Position numbers and translations under genes: made by a program. DNA of 64,000 nt. Source: Costus lasius. Its lineage: Eukaryota > Streptophyta > Magnoliopsida > Zingiberales > Costaceae. Under the pieces are notes generated by a model. That model was not told the DNA's origin. It did no database searches and worked only from the letters and a program-made list of their open reading frames with translations. Position 1 is the stretch's first letter. Every line of letters starts with the position of its first letter. The DNA is taken from the NCBI GenBank assembly GCA_027563935.2, contig CM050451.1, forward strand, positions 32,813,565 through 32,877,564, read 5' to 3'. Shown one piece after another: positions 11,571-23,756 of the stretch.

Positions 11571-12404
11571 TGTTGGTGTATATGCCCTAGGACCTAGTTT
11601 TGGTCAACTTATGTACTACTTGACACTGATATTTATATATCATTCTGGCATTGTCGTTATCATTGTTTGACTACACCTGCGATTGTGTACTTACATGATA
11701 ATGTTCCTGGAGACAGATTGGATCTGTGCTCGAATTATAATCCCCAGTCAATGTACCTCAGTGGATATGGGACAGCTATGGTACTTGTGAGACTGGTATG
11801 TGGGCTGGTTAGGCACGTGGTGCTAACGCAGACACATGGGTATATCATTGGGGATATACTGGATAGACCCACTATGAGGCTATGACTTGGTGTCATGAGT
11901 TATCCTCATAAGTGACAGGAGATGCATTGATCCCTTGACTTGAGGTCATTGATCATTCTATATGATTAGGGACTTGCTTTGATACAACCTAACACCTTGT
12001 CGTAGATGAGAGGTCATAACGGTTGTTATTGAGCATGTCACGACCCATATGAGAAGATCAATGGACAGACATAGGATTTGCCCCTTCCCTAAGGAAGTAT
12101 GATATCCATGGAGCTCCTTTATGGTTCTATGACTGAGAGTGTATGGCCATACCCAAGTAAGAACCTGTTTTAGTCATAGCCATGTGATTGGATGAAAACA
12201 AGTGGTGACACACTTGTCCAATCGGATATCAGTACGGCAAAGAGACAAAAATGCATCTGTACCTAGTTGCGATGATGGGGATGTCGATGTCGATATCCAT
12301 TCCAACGACCTGGGTAGTAGCGATGCACTGCTAGGTGCCACTCACTGCTTGTGATGACCTCTGGTCAGCATTGCCAGCGTTAGAGGAACCTACAGGGTCT
12401 CACA
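11571..12404 (+). repeat. Copia-B 3' LTR, left piece
   Basis: It starts TGTTGGTGTATATGCCC and is interrupted at 12404 by Copia-C; the LTR resumes at 26954. The reverse-strand copy of this segment in the Copia-D LTR is 32790-33612. The last five bases, TCACA, are the left TSD of Copia-C, against GCACA on the right; the Copia-D LTR reads GCACA at this point, so the left copy has mutated. Confidence 0.9.
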
Positions 12405-14093
12405 TGAAGGACCCCTTTCGAGAGGGGGGCGAAACCCATAGCCATGTAAATTTCTTTTTCGGCAGCGGAATTAGGGTTTCATAAGGATCGCATACATCAT
12501 ATATGATCAACTTAAAATTGCATAGATCTTAGATGGAATCATACCATAGCCATTGCTTGGATGGCGGCTTGGAAGAAGAAGGCGATAAGGCTTTCCTCCA
12601 AAGATGACGCACACAAGTTGAATGGTCGGCTACTCCTTGTGACTCCTTGTGCTAGCAAGGATCTCCAAGTGTCCTTTTGTGTGTGGAAGAGAAGAGATGA
12701 ATCTTCTATGCTGATTGAACCTTCTCCTTTGGCGTGAAGATCACCCAAGACGAGCGCAAGAGCACAAGTCGGCGAGAGAGAGCGAGAGAGTAACCCCCAC
12801 ATTCGAAAACGTTGGGGAATTAACCAAAGGAGGAAAAACGCCTTTCTAAAAATAGAAAGCACTAAGTCCTCATTCAATCCCACGTTACCTTCGAACGTCT
12901 CCCATTCAAACCAAGCGTTCACATAAGTGAACCGATTCAATTCATTCGGTTCAATGCATTTGGTTCAAAGACCAAATCAAATCAACATTGGTTCAGATCT
13001 CATTAAACCAAATGGTTCAAGATCTAACCGTTCATCTCTCGATGCTCTCGATCTCACCGATCTAGCATCCAATCTCTCGATCGAGGCTTACCGATCTCAA
13101 GCCCTAATCAATCAAACATGATCAGACCAGATCTCACTTACAATCAGAGTTTAAACTCCTTTAAACTGAACCAAAACAATTCAGTCCACACGATCTGACA
13201 TAAGTAAGCCATATCATCAAATTGTGCGACCCTAAGGGTTTCCTTTAAATGTCGGTAACGATAACTTACGTTATCACGATCAGTGAGGGGTATCTAGCAA
13301 CACATCACTGTCTCCCGATATGAAGGAAAGAGTCTTCCAAGACTACACCCAAACCACAGCACAAGTGTGAATCCACTTCACGAGGCATACATGTTTCCTT
13401 TGCCACTGGATGTTCTTATTGGACAAGCGTGTCAAGCTTGTAACTCCAATATGATGAGCATGATTAGATCAGATGATCATAGTCACCTGGGTATGGCCAT
13501 ACACTTTCTCAATCATCTCATTCAGGGGGGCCCCTTTAGAACATCACACTCCAATCAAGGAGACGGCAATCCTATATCTATCACTAGTATCCTAACCTGA
13601 CTCATGATCATTATCCAAGATAGTCTATAACCATTATATTTCAAATGATATTGAACTACCTCAAAACAATGACAATCATCATTTAGAAACACAAGTGATC
13701 TCAAGTCAGAGGACACGTGCCACTTGTTGCAAACAAGGATTATTCACATTGTGACAAGCAATTGAATATCCTAGTAGGGTCTGTCCAGTACATCCAATGT
13801 ACCCATGAGTCTACATCTTATTCCATGCTCGAAGCATCCTATAAGATTAGAACACATATTAGTCTCAATCATATCAAGGCTGTCTCATGTTCACCAAGAT
13901 ATCTCGACTAAGGACATTACAGCATGTCAGCCAAGCTGAACAGCATTGAGACATTATTCAGAAGCACACTTATTGCGGCAGACAATGTAACAAACTGAAT
14001 AACAACCATTGCCTTTATAAACATAAGAGTTTATACATGATACTGAAAGAATCCCAAGGCCTCAAACATTAGCCTTAAGGGCATACCCCAACA
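12405..14093 (-). repeat. 3' LTR of Copia-C
   Basis: 1689 bp. Read on the minus strand it starts TGTTGGGGTATGCCC and ends GAAAGGGGTCCTTCA. The start matches the Copia-A LTR closely, the last 500 bp only loosely. Confidence 0.93.
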
Positions 14094-14105
14094 ATCTCCC
14101 ACTTG
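14094..14105 (-). promoter_or_regulatory. Polypurine tract of Copia-C
   Basis: On the minus strand this reads CAAGTGGGAGAT, directly before the 3' LTR, as in Copia-A and B. Confidence 0.85.
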
Positions 14106-14113
14106 CACTTAAT

Positions 14114-17100
14114 CTAATGGTTGAGAAATCTCAAACCCATATTATTACAGTGCTTCTCATGCTTCTGCTGCGCCAGAGGCTTGGTAAGCGGGTCAGCCAG
14201 ATTGTCATCTGTATGAACCTTGCAGATTTTGATCTCACCACGATCAATGATCTCCCGGATCAAGTGAAACCGTCTCTATATGTGCTTGGACTTCTGGTGC
14301 GACCGTGGTTCCTTTGCTTGTGCGATTGCTCCAGTGTTATCACAGAAGATAACCAAAGGATCTGCACTCGAAGGAACAACACCAAGTTCCTGAACGAACT
14401 TACGAATCCACACTGCCTCCTTGGATGCTTCCGAGGCTGCAACATACTCGGCTTCTGTTGTGGAATCAGCAACGATAGACTGTTTGAAACTTTTCCACAC
14501 CACTGCTCCACCATTCAAGCTAAAAATATAGCCTGATTGCGATCGGAAATCATCCTGGTCAGATTGGAATGAAGCGTCAGTATATCCTTCAATACTGAGT
14601 TCTTCCTGACCTCCATATATCAAGAACATATCTTTGGTCCTCCGAAGATATTTTAAAATGTTCTTGACCGCAATCCAGTGCGCCTGACCTAGATTACTTT
14701 GGAATCGACTGGTCACGCTTAACCCGTAAGCGACGTCTGGGCGAGTACATAACATCGCATACATAATGGACCCAATAGCCGAAGCATAAGGCGTATTGTC
14801 CATTTCATCTTTCTTAGTCTGTGTTTGTGGACACTGACTCTTTGAAAGATTCAGACCATGTCTAACTGGAAGATATCCTCTTTTAGAATTCTCTAAATGG
14901 AATCTCTCCAGGACTTTATCGATGTAAGTACTTTGGCACAGCCCGAGAAGCCTCTTAGATCTATCTCTGTAGATCTTCACACCTAATACATAGGCTGCTT
15001 CTGCTAGATCTTTCATCTGGAAACATTTTCTTAACTATGCTTTAACAGCATGCAGTTCAGGAATATCATTTCCAATGATTAAGATATCATCGACGTAGAG
15101 GACTAGGAAAGTAATCACGCTCCCACTAAACCTCTTATATACACACGGGTCGTCTTCATTCTTGATGAAACCAAATTCACATATTGATTCATCAAAACGA
15201 ATATTCCAGCTTCTAGATGCTTGCTTAAGTCCATAAATGGACTTCTTTAACTTGCATATTTTATGACGATCTGATGGATTAGTGAAACCTTCAGGTTGTG
15301 TCATATACACATCCTCATCCAGTTTTCCATTAAGGAAAGCGGTCTTCACATCCATCTGCCAGATCTCATAATCGTAATATGCTGCTATCGCAAGAATAAT
15401 CCGAATAGACTTGAACATGGCTACAGGAGAGAAAGTTTCATCATAATCTATCCCGTAGATTTGTTTGAAACCTTTCGCAACTAGCCTGCCTTTATAGGTA
15501 ACTACGTTACCATCCATGTCAATCTTCTTCTTAAAGATCCAATTACAGCCTATAGGGATTACTCCCGGAGGCGGATCAACCAAATCCCAGACTTGATTAT
15601 CTAACATGGAGTCCATCTCGGCTCGCATAGCTTCAAGCCATCTCGCTGAGTCCGGTCCACTAACCGCATCCGCATAAGTAAGGGGTTCATCATGATCAAT
15701 GATGTAGACTCCATCATAGCGCTCAGGCTGTCGACGGATCCTTCCCGATCTACGCGGTTCCCGTGATATCTGAGCCTCAGGTTGTTCAATAACCTGTTCT
15801 ACTGGCTCAGGCTCATCCAACTGTGCTTGACTACTTTGTCCTTCCTCTGGATTCTCATCCAGCTTTATTTCTCTCCCACTGGCCTCTTGCAGAAGAAATT
15901 CCTTCTCAAGAAAAATGGCCGTCCGAGCAACAAATACCTTGTTCTCTTTGGGATCGTAGAAATAATAACCCTTTGTTTCCTTAGGGTAACCGACAAAGAT
16001 GCATTTCTCAGATCTGCTCTCTAGTTTCCCAGAGGCGAGCTTTTTGACATAAGCCTCACAACCCCAGATCTTGATAAATGTCAAGCTCGGCTGTTTCCCA
16101 TACCATAACTCATATGGAGTCTTTGAAACTGCCTTGGATGGCACTCGGTTTAGTACCTTTGCAGCTGTTTCTAGCGCAAATCCCCAAAAGGAGTAAGGTA
16201 GAGTAGCCTGACTCATCATAGAACGAACCATATCCAGTAAGGTTCTGTTCCTCCTCTCGGACACACCATTCCATTGCAGTGTTCCTGGTGGAGTGAGCTG
16301 TGAGATAATCCCACACTCCTTCAGATAGTCAGTAAATTCTCGACTTAGGTATTCTCCACCTCGATCTGAGCGAAGTCCCATGATATTTTGGCCTAGCTGA
16401 TTTTGTACTTCATTTTTGAACTCTTTGAACTTGTCAAAAGATTCACTCTTATGTCTCATTAGATAGACATACCCATATCTACTGAAATCATCAGTAAAGG
16501 TAATGAAGTATAAATAGCCACCTCTGGCATGTTTACTAAATGGCCCACACACATCACTGTGTATAAGGTCAAGTAAACCTGAAGCCCTTTGACCTTTGTT
16601 AGGAAAAGGAGACTTCGTCATTTTGCCCAATAAACAAGCTTTGCATGTATCAATTTCCTCATAGGAGAATGATCCCAGCAGTCCATGGTCATGCAACCGC
16701 TTAATGCGCTTCTTGTTAATATGGCCTAAACGACTATGCCATAGCAAGGTGCTGTCATCAGCATACTTGGCTTTCTTATTATCAATATTTTGTATAGAAC
16801 ATTCCATGTCCAACATGAATAACCCATTGTTAATTGACCCAGTAGCATAAATAATATTATCAAGAGAAAGATAACACTTTGAAGTCTTGCATTCAAAGGA
16901 AAACCCTTTCCTGACAAGAGCAGGAATAGAGATAATATTTTTCGTAATGCTTGGTACAAAGTAACAATTGTCTAGTTCCAATACAAGTCCAGATGGTAAT
17001 GAGATGTAATAAACTCCTACAGCAACAGTAGCAACCCGTGCCCCGTTTCCAACTCGTAGGTCCACCTCATGCTGTCCCACCTGTCTTCTTCTCTTGAGTT

Positions 17101-17998
17101 CCTGTACATTTGAACAAATGTGAACTCCACATGCAGTGTCCAACACCCATGAAATAGAAGAAGAAGATATCATGACTTCAGTCACAAAAATACCTGAGCC
17201 AGAAGCGATGCTTCCCTTCTTGTCTCCTTGGAGCGCTTTACAGTCCTTTTTCCAGTGACCCAGCTGGCCACAATGGAAACATCTGTATTCCTTCGACCGC
17301 TTGACCTTTTGTTTCAGAGCCTTGTTGTAGTTGTTGACAGGGGCTTTGCCCTTCTTCCCCTTCTTCTTGTTCCTGGAAGGGAACATCAAGAGAGAGGTTG
17401 AAGGCTTTCCCTTTAGAGTCTCCTCTGTAGTCAAGAGCATATTCAGCAACTCTGCCGGAGTACAGTCGATCTTGTTCATATTAAAATTAATAATGAACGG
17501 ATCGAAGGAGGCCGGGAGGGACTGCAGAATAATGTCTACAGCAAGCTCCTGATTGATGGTATGCCCCAGTTTCTCTAGAGCCTCTTTGTGCCCAATCATC
17601 TTGAGCACGTGAGCTCCCACTGGACTCCCTTCAGCCAGTTTGCTCTGAAAGAAAAGCTTAGTCAAATTATAGCGTTCAGTCCTCGCCTGTGCAGCATACA
17701 ACATCATGAGGTTTGCTATAATTTCTATTGCAGACATATCCTCATGCTGACGCTGCAGCTGTGGCGTCATAGACGCTAGCATTAGACAAGCGACATCAAT
17801 GCTATCATTGACATGCTTTTCATAGGCATCCCGAACCGCCCTTGCGGCGTTCGGAGCGGGTTGAGGCGGTATAGCCGTCTCGAGGACATACAGTTTCCTC
17901 TCAGCCTTAAGAACAATCTTAAGGTATCCGTACCAGTCTGAGAAGTTTGGCCCAGCAAACTTCTCCCTTTCCAGTAGGGATCGCACATTGAAGCTCAT
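14114..17998 (-). pseudogene. Copia-C gag-pol polyprotein, two stops
   Basis: ATG at 17998 (MSFNVRSLLERE) opens a frame of 1294 codons ending LRFLNH with TAG at 14114-14116. Approximate domains: gag 1-235; zinc knuckle CX2CX4HX4C at 240-253; aspartic protease with D287 in VLDTACG; GAG-pre-integrase with HSRLGH near 418; integrase D near 482, D near 546 and E near 582; basic linker RRSGRIRRQPERY; reverse transcriptase with YVDD near 967; RNase H with GYTDAS near 1137 and ADSTTEAEY near 1178. The frame is open for 987 codons; TAG at codon 988 (Trp in A) and at codon 1241 (Gln in A) break it. There is no frameshift. The last third cannot be made without readthrough, so the copy is probably inactive. 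Confidence 0.95.
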
Positions 17999-19830
17999 GG
18001 TGTTCGTTGCTGCAGGAATCTACAACAATGCAAGAATAGCAAGGTCAGTATCAATGTTTAGAATCAATCCAGGACTTAAGAAAGATTCTTTTCTCACTAT
18101 TTTATCTGACTGAAAAATCCATTAAAACAGTCCGAAAGAGTAACACTCTTTTAGTGAGATGGGATCCAGATTTCATACTTGGTCTCCGCGTCCCGCTCAG
18201 GCGAGATAAGATGCACAGAGAGTACAAGCACTAATTTCTGGTAGGCAGTCCCTGCCAATCGCCAACCCGTGCGATTCCCCTTCATCTGGGCAATCCAGCA
18301 GACTGTGCCAACTGAGTTGGTACAACACAGTCTCTGATCCCACAGATGGCTGCCTCCATATAGCTCACATATGCTCAGTATGTAGCCTACATGGTCAAGC
18401 TCACCTGACCTACTCCCTGGACCACCACGTGCTATGCTGAGCAACGAGAAGCGATAAATCCCTTCTCTGTAGCACGCAGGTGTAATCACACACCGTTTGA
18501 AGATAGATGGGCGTGCCCACTGAGTGGGTACAACACGGCCCCAACGATAGTCAGAACAGTGAGGTTTCACGTCAGAAGGCATACGTGCTTGATATTTTAG
18601 CGTTGGATTTTAACGGTCTTTTATCTTCTTAACTATCATGCATAACCTATGGCGATAGCAGAAGATTAAATCATGCAATTCTAGTTATATAAACAATAAA
18701 TAGAAAGCATGCTGATCTTATGTGGTAAAAGCCCATAAGCCTAGGTAAGGCCTTAATTTAACTTAAGTCTTCACTTGAGCTCTTCATGGGTCTTTTGCAT
18801 CTCATCTGGCCCAACCCAGGGCCCAAGCGCCCATTGCAGCTCTGGTGCGCCCACCAGGTAAATGCGCCTGTCCTAGAGTCGAACCCTGGACCTCCCACCT
18901 GGTCAAGCCACTGCTGCATGCGCCTCTGCCAAGTGTGCTCTGTGCTCTTGTCTGATTAAAATACAATTTAATCTATCTAGACAAGATTGACTCGCAGGTC
19001 AATTACACATTATAAATTAAATAACATGTGATACGCAGATCACAATAAAATTAATTTACAATTTACTTCCAGGCACGCAGGCCCCAGCACAGCACACATT
19101 AAAAGGGCAACCCACATAAGATGAAATAGACACTCATCATGGTATGCAATCAACATGTGATCCATTACAAGAAAATAAAATTTTTGAAATCCCATTGGAA
19201 TCAATTTTAATTTTCTTATGTGCCTTACTACCTTACAACGGTCCATTACTAGGGATCCACTCATCAGACCTAGTCTTATCCACTGCCCTTGCATGCACCA
19301 AGTCCTAACTGACTTGAGTTGACCTAATGGTCAACCATGCATGCGCTGGGCTAAACGACCCTCATGAGTTCTGGCAAACGGGTGTGACCCCGGGCCTAAC
19401 TCATTTGGCGTTCACTGGTTGTCTCAACCAGACATCGCTACACGCTCTTGATGCAGTCGACCTATAGCCACCTCGTGCTTGCGCACAGGTGCCATCTGGT
19501 CGACCCATCTAGGCTGTCAGATGGTCTGATCAGACTGGTTGGATCTTAACTAGGTGATGATTTCAACCCTACTAACCCATCCAAGGGTTTATAGCAAGCG
19601 CTTAGATCTAATGGGGGGGGGGGGGGGGCGGGGGCGCGCAAGATAACTTTTTGACAAAAACATTAACATGCGCCAACATAAACATCATACATGCGCAACT
19701 TAAGAATAAACATACATCTAAAGGCTAGCATGTATATTTCGCATGATGATAGTTTTAGATCTAATCATAAACGCAAAGCATGGATCACAATAACGCAAAG
19801 CAATCATATAAGATCATGCATAACCTTGTC
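17999..19830 (-). other. Copia-C untranslated leader with three stem-loops and a G16 run
   Basis: About 1.8 kb with no supported gene. Minus-strand hairpins: CCCACTCAGTGGG (18516-18528), CCAACTCAGTTGG (18308-18320, with long outer arms) and TCTCGCCTGAGCGGGA (18191-18206), the same order as in Copia-A. A run of 16 G at 19613-19628 followed by C and five G replaces a short GAGGAGCGCG-type string found in Copia-A near 2635. A T-arm-like string equivalent to that in Copia-A lies near 18880. Confidence 0.7.
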
Positions 19831-19842
19831 CCTCTGATACCA
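19831..19842 (-). promoter_or_regulatory. Primer binding site of Copia-C
   Basis: On the minus strand TGGTATCAGAGG lies two bases from the 5' LTR; the last base differs from TGGTATCAGAGC in A and D. Confidence 0.85.
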
Positions 19843-19844
19843 AT

Positions 19845-21410
19845 TGAAGGACCCCTTTCGAGAGGGGGGCGAAACCCATAGCCATGTAAATTTCTTTTTC
19901 GGCAGCGGAATTAGGGTTTCATAAGGATCGCATACATCATATATGATCAACTTAAAATTGCATAGATCTTAGATGGAATCATACCATAGCCATTGCTTGG
20001 ATGGCGGCTTGGAAGAAGAAGGCGATAAGGCTTTCCTCCAAAGATGACGCACACAAGTTGAATGGTCGGCTACTCCTTGTGACTCCTTGTGCTAGCAAGG
20101 ATCTCCAAGTGTCCTTTTGTGTGTGGAAGAGAAGAGATGAATCTTCTATGCTTATTGAACCTTCTCCTTTGGCGTGAAGATCACCCAAGACGAGCGCAAG
20201 AGCACAAGTCGGCGAGAGAGAGCGAGAGAGTAACCCCCACATTCGAAAACGTTGGGGAATTAATCAAAGGAGGAAAAACGCCTTTCTAAAAATAGAAAGC
20301 ACTAAGTCCTCATTCAATCCCACGTTACCTTCGAACGTCTCCCATTCGAACCAAGCGTTAACATAAGTGAACCGATTCAATTCATTCGGTTCAATGCATT
20401 TGGTTCAAAGACCAAATCAAATCAACATTGGTTCAGATCTCATTAAACCAAATGGTTCAAGATCTAACCGTTCATCTCTCGATGCTCTCGATCTCACCGA
20501 TCTAGCATCCAATCTCTCGATCGAAGCTTACCGATCTCAAGCCCTAATCAATCAAACATGATCAGACCAGATCTCACTTACAATCAGAGTTTAAACTCCT
20601 TTAAACTGAACCAAAACAATTCAGTCCACACGATCTGACATAAGTAAGCCATAGCATCAAATTGTGCGACCCTAAGGGTTTCCTTTAAATGTCGGTAACA
20701 ATAACTTACGTTATCACGATCAGTGAGGGGTATCTAGCAACACACCACTGTCTCCCGATATGAAGGAAAGAGTCTTCCAAGACTACACCCAAACCACAGC
20801 ACAAGTGTGAATCCACTTCACGAGGCATACATGTTTCCTTTGCCACTGGATGTTCTTATTGGACAAGCGTGTCAAGCTTGTAACTCCAATATGATGAGCA
20901 TGATTAGATCAGATGATCATAGTCACCTGGGTATGGCCATACACTTTCTCAATCATCTCATTCAGGGGGGCCCCTTTAGAACATCACACTCCAATCAAGG
21001 AGACGGCAATCCTATATCTATCACTAGTATCCTAACCTGACTCATGATCATTATCCAAGATAGTCTATAACCATTATATTTCAAATGATATTGAACTACC
21101 TCAAAACAATGACAATCATCATTTAGAAACACAAGTGATCTCAAGTCAGAGGACACGTGCCACTTGTTGCAAACAAGGATTATTCACATTGTGACAAGCA
21201 ATTGAATATCCTAGTAGGGTCTGTCCAGTACATCCAATGTGCCCATGAGTCTACATCTTATTCCATGCTCGAAGCATCCTATAAGATTAGAACACATATT
21301 AGTCTCAATCATATCAAGGCTGTCTCATGTTCACCAAGATATCTCGACTAAGGACATTACAGCATGTCAGCCAAGCTGAACAGCATTGAGACATTATTCA
21401 GAAGCACACT
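19845..21410 (-). repeat. 5' LTR of Copia-C, larger piece
   Basis: It matches 12405-13970 with about nine substitutions. It is broken after ACACT (21406-21410), the left TSD of Gypsy-E, and continues at 26826. Confidence 0.93.
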
Positions 21411-21815
21411 TGTTAGAGTCACAACTCGTAACAGGTCCAGGCCTAGAGGCTGGGCTTCCTACCCAGGGGCAATCCCGCTCAAATCCCGGTTTGGATCCAC
21501 GTTACCCCAAACCCGGTTTGGATCCACGTTACCCCAAACAATTCATGTCTGCAGCGGGATTCGACCTCTAAACATGACCCTCACGAGTCATGACCCTTTA
21601 ACCATTGAGCTGCAGCTCAATGGTTAAAGGGTCATGACTCGTGAGGGTCATGTCTAGAGGTCGAATCCCGCTGCAGACATGAATTGTTTGGGGTAACGTG
21701 GATCCAAACCGGGTTTGGGGTAACGTGGATCCAAACCGGGATTTGAGCGGGATTGCCCCTGGGTAGGAAGCCCAGCCTCTAGGCCTGGACCTGTTACGAG
21801 TTGTGACTCTAACAA
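21410..21815. repeat. 406-bp near-perfect palindrome without spacer
   Basis: Two 203-base arms meet at 21612/21613 (GAGCTG/CAGCTC). Comparing the arms base by base I find one mismatch (A at 21580 region against G expected). Each arm holds two exact 27-bp tandem units (21485-21511 and 21512-21538 in the left arm). The palindrome starts exactly where the Copia-C LTR is broken and ends where the Gypsy RNase H coding sequence begins. The identical short frames seen on both strands across it follow from the symmetry and are not genes. Confidence 0.95.
21613..21815 (+). mobile_element. Possible tRNA-derived SINE-like arm (head-to-head pair)
   Basis: Read outward from the centre, each arm begins with a tRNA-like head. 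CAGCTCAATGG (21613-21623) resembles a pol III A box and GGTCGAATCC (21659-21668) resembles a B box (GGTTCGANNCC) lacking one T, about 45 bases apart as in tRNA genes. The arm length of about 200 bp fits plant SINEs. The mirrored copy lies at 21410-21612 on the minus strand. No poly(A) tail is seen. A MITE or foldback element is an alternative. This is an inference from two short boxes. Confidence 0.4.
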
Positions 21816-21816
21816 T

Positions 21817-23727
21817 ACACATGCTTCAGGTAAAGGGTTAGGTTGCGTCTTGATGCAGAAGGGTTCTGTGGTAGCCTATGCTTCGAGACAACTGAAGGAG
21901 TATGAATTGAACTACCCTACTCATGATTTAGAGTTGGCGGCAGTAGTCTTTGCTTTGAAGATATGGCGTCACTATTTGTTGGGTCAGGAATTTGACCTGT
22001 TCACTGATCACCAAAGTCTCAAGTACATCTTCACTCAGAAGGAGTTAAACATGAGACAGAGAAGATGGATGGAGTTGATCAAAGACTATGACTTCTCTAT
22101 TCAGTATCAGGCTGGAAAGGCCAATGTAGTAGCGGATGCACTGAGCAGGCATCCAGTTACTTCGGTAGCTGCACTGCGGGTCAGTGAGTGGCAGTTACTG
22201 CAGGAGTTCAGAGATCTCAGGATCAGTGTTTCTCCTAGAGTTCAGACTGGTTATGTGGCTTTTCTCAGAGTACAGTCTGCTTTGTGGCAGAAGATCAGAG
22301 ATCAGCAGTCTGTAGATCCGAAATTAGTTCAGATCAGGGATAGTCTGGTTGATGGCGCAGTTCAGGATTTTAGCCTGTTTGATGATGGTATTCTTCGGTT
22401 TCGTGGAAGGGTATGTGTCCCTGAGGAACCGAGCTTGAGGAAAGAAATATTGGAGGACAGCCATAACTCCAAATATTCTCTACATCCTGGCGTGACTAAG
22501 ATGTATCAGGACCTCAAGAAAAGTTTTTGGTGGCCGGGTATGAAGAAAGAAGTGCTTGATTTTGTCTCTAGGTGTTTGACCTGTCAGACTGTAAAGGCTG
22601 AACACCAGAAGCCTGGTGGTTTGTTACAGTCTCTTCCTACTCCTGAGTGGAAGTGGGAATGCATCAGTATGGATTTTGTGTGTGGTTTGCCCAGAACCAG
22701 ATTGGGTCATGATGCTATTTGGGTGATTGTTGATAGACTCACCAAATCAGCCCATTTTCTTCCGATTAAAATGACTTATTCTTTAGAGAGACTGGCCAGA
22801 TTGTACATTGATGAGATAGTCAGACTGCATGGAGTTCCTGTTGATATTGTGTCTGATAGGGACTCTCGGTTTTTGTCCAGATTTTGGAAGAGTTTACAGG
22901 AAGGTTTGGGTACTAAGTTGAGTTTTAGTACAGCATACCATCCTCAGTCTGATGGCCAGACGGAGCGTACTATACAGACTCTAGAAGATTTGTTGAGAGC
23001 CTATGTGGTCGATTGGAGTTCTGAGTGGAACCGGGATCTATCTTTGATAGAGTTTACTTATAATAATAGCTTCCACTCCAGTATTCAGATGGCTCCTTAT
23101 GAGGCTTTGTATGGGAGAAGGTGTAGGACTCCCTTGTGTTGGGAAGAAACTGGTGACAGAATGATTTTGAGATCTGATGCAGTACAGGAGACTACTGATA
23201 AGGTTAGAGAGATCCGGGATAAACTGAAGATTGCTCGGGACAGACAGAAGAGTTATGCTGATAACCGTCGTCGTTCTTTGGAGTTTATGGTAGGAGACCA
23301 TGTGTTCTTGAAGGTGTCGCCTACTAAGGGTGTTATGAGGTTTGGCAAAAAGGGCAAGTTGAGCCCTAGGTTTGTAGGCCCTTTTGATATTATTGAGAGA
23401 ATTGGTCCAGTGGCTTACCGATTAGCTTTACCTCCTGCTATGGATCATGTGCATAATGTATTCCATGTCTCTGCATTGAGGAAATATCATCCTGATCCAT
23501 CTCATGTATTGGAATTGGAACCTCTTCAGATTCAGAGTGATTTGACTTTCGAGGAAAGACCTCTCCGGGTTGTGGATAGAAAAGATAAAGTCCTGAGGAA
23601 CAAGACTATACCTTTGGTAAAGGTTATCTGGGGAAATCAGTCAGTGGAGGAGGCGACATGGGAGACTGAAGCTGATATGAGGAAATTTTATGCTTACCTC
23701 TTTGATGATATGGATGCTGAGCTTTAG
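21817..23727 (+). pseudogene. Gypsy-E RNase H, integrase and chromodomain, 5'-truncated
   Basis: The frame enters in RNase H at [16 protein letters not shown] and stays open to TAG at 23725. Relatives read TDAS here (YTDAS in fragment K), so the first RNase H Asp is His in this copy. RNase H continues with [26 protein letters not shown] and VVADALSR. The integrase zinc finger ([11 protein letters not shown] ... CLTCQ), DD35E core ([31 protein letters not shown]) and [10 protein letters not shown] follow. The C-terminus is chromodomain-like ([16 protein letters not shown]). The type is a Tekay/Del-like chromovirus by resemblance. No start, reverse transcriptase, protease or gag remains, so it cannot act alone, although the remaining frame is undamaged. 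Confidence 0.9.
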
Positions 23728-23743
23728 AGGACTAAAGCTTTAT

Positions 23744-23756
23744 AAGGAGGGAGGAA
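23744..23756 (+). promoter_or_regulatory. Polypurine tract of Gypsy-E
   Basis: AAGGAGGGAGGAA directly precedes the LTR start TGTAAGATCC. It is 17 bases after the pol stop codon. Confidence 0.85.

Noticed and set aside
21364..21822. Two near-identical 74-87 residue frames on opposite strands
   Set aside because: A direct consequence of the palindrome; no protein family resemblance.
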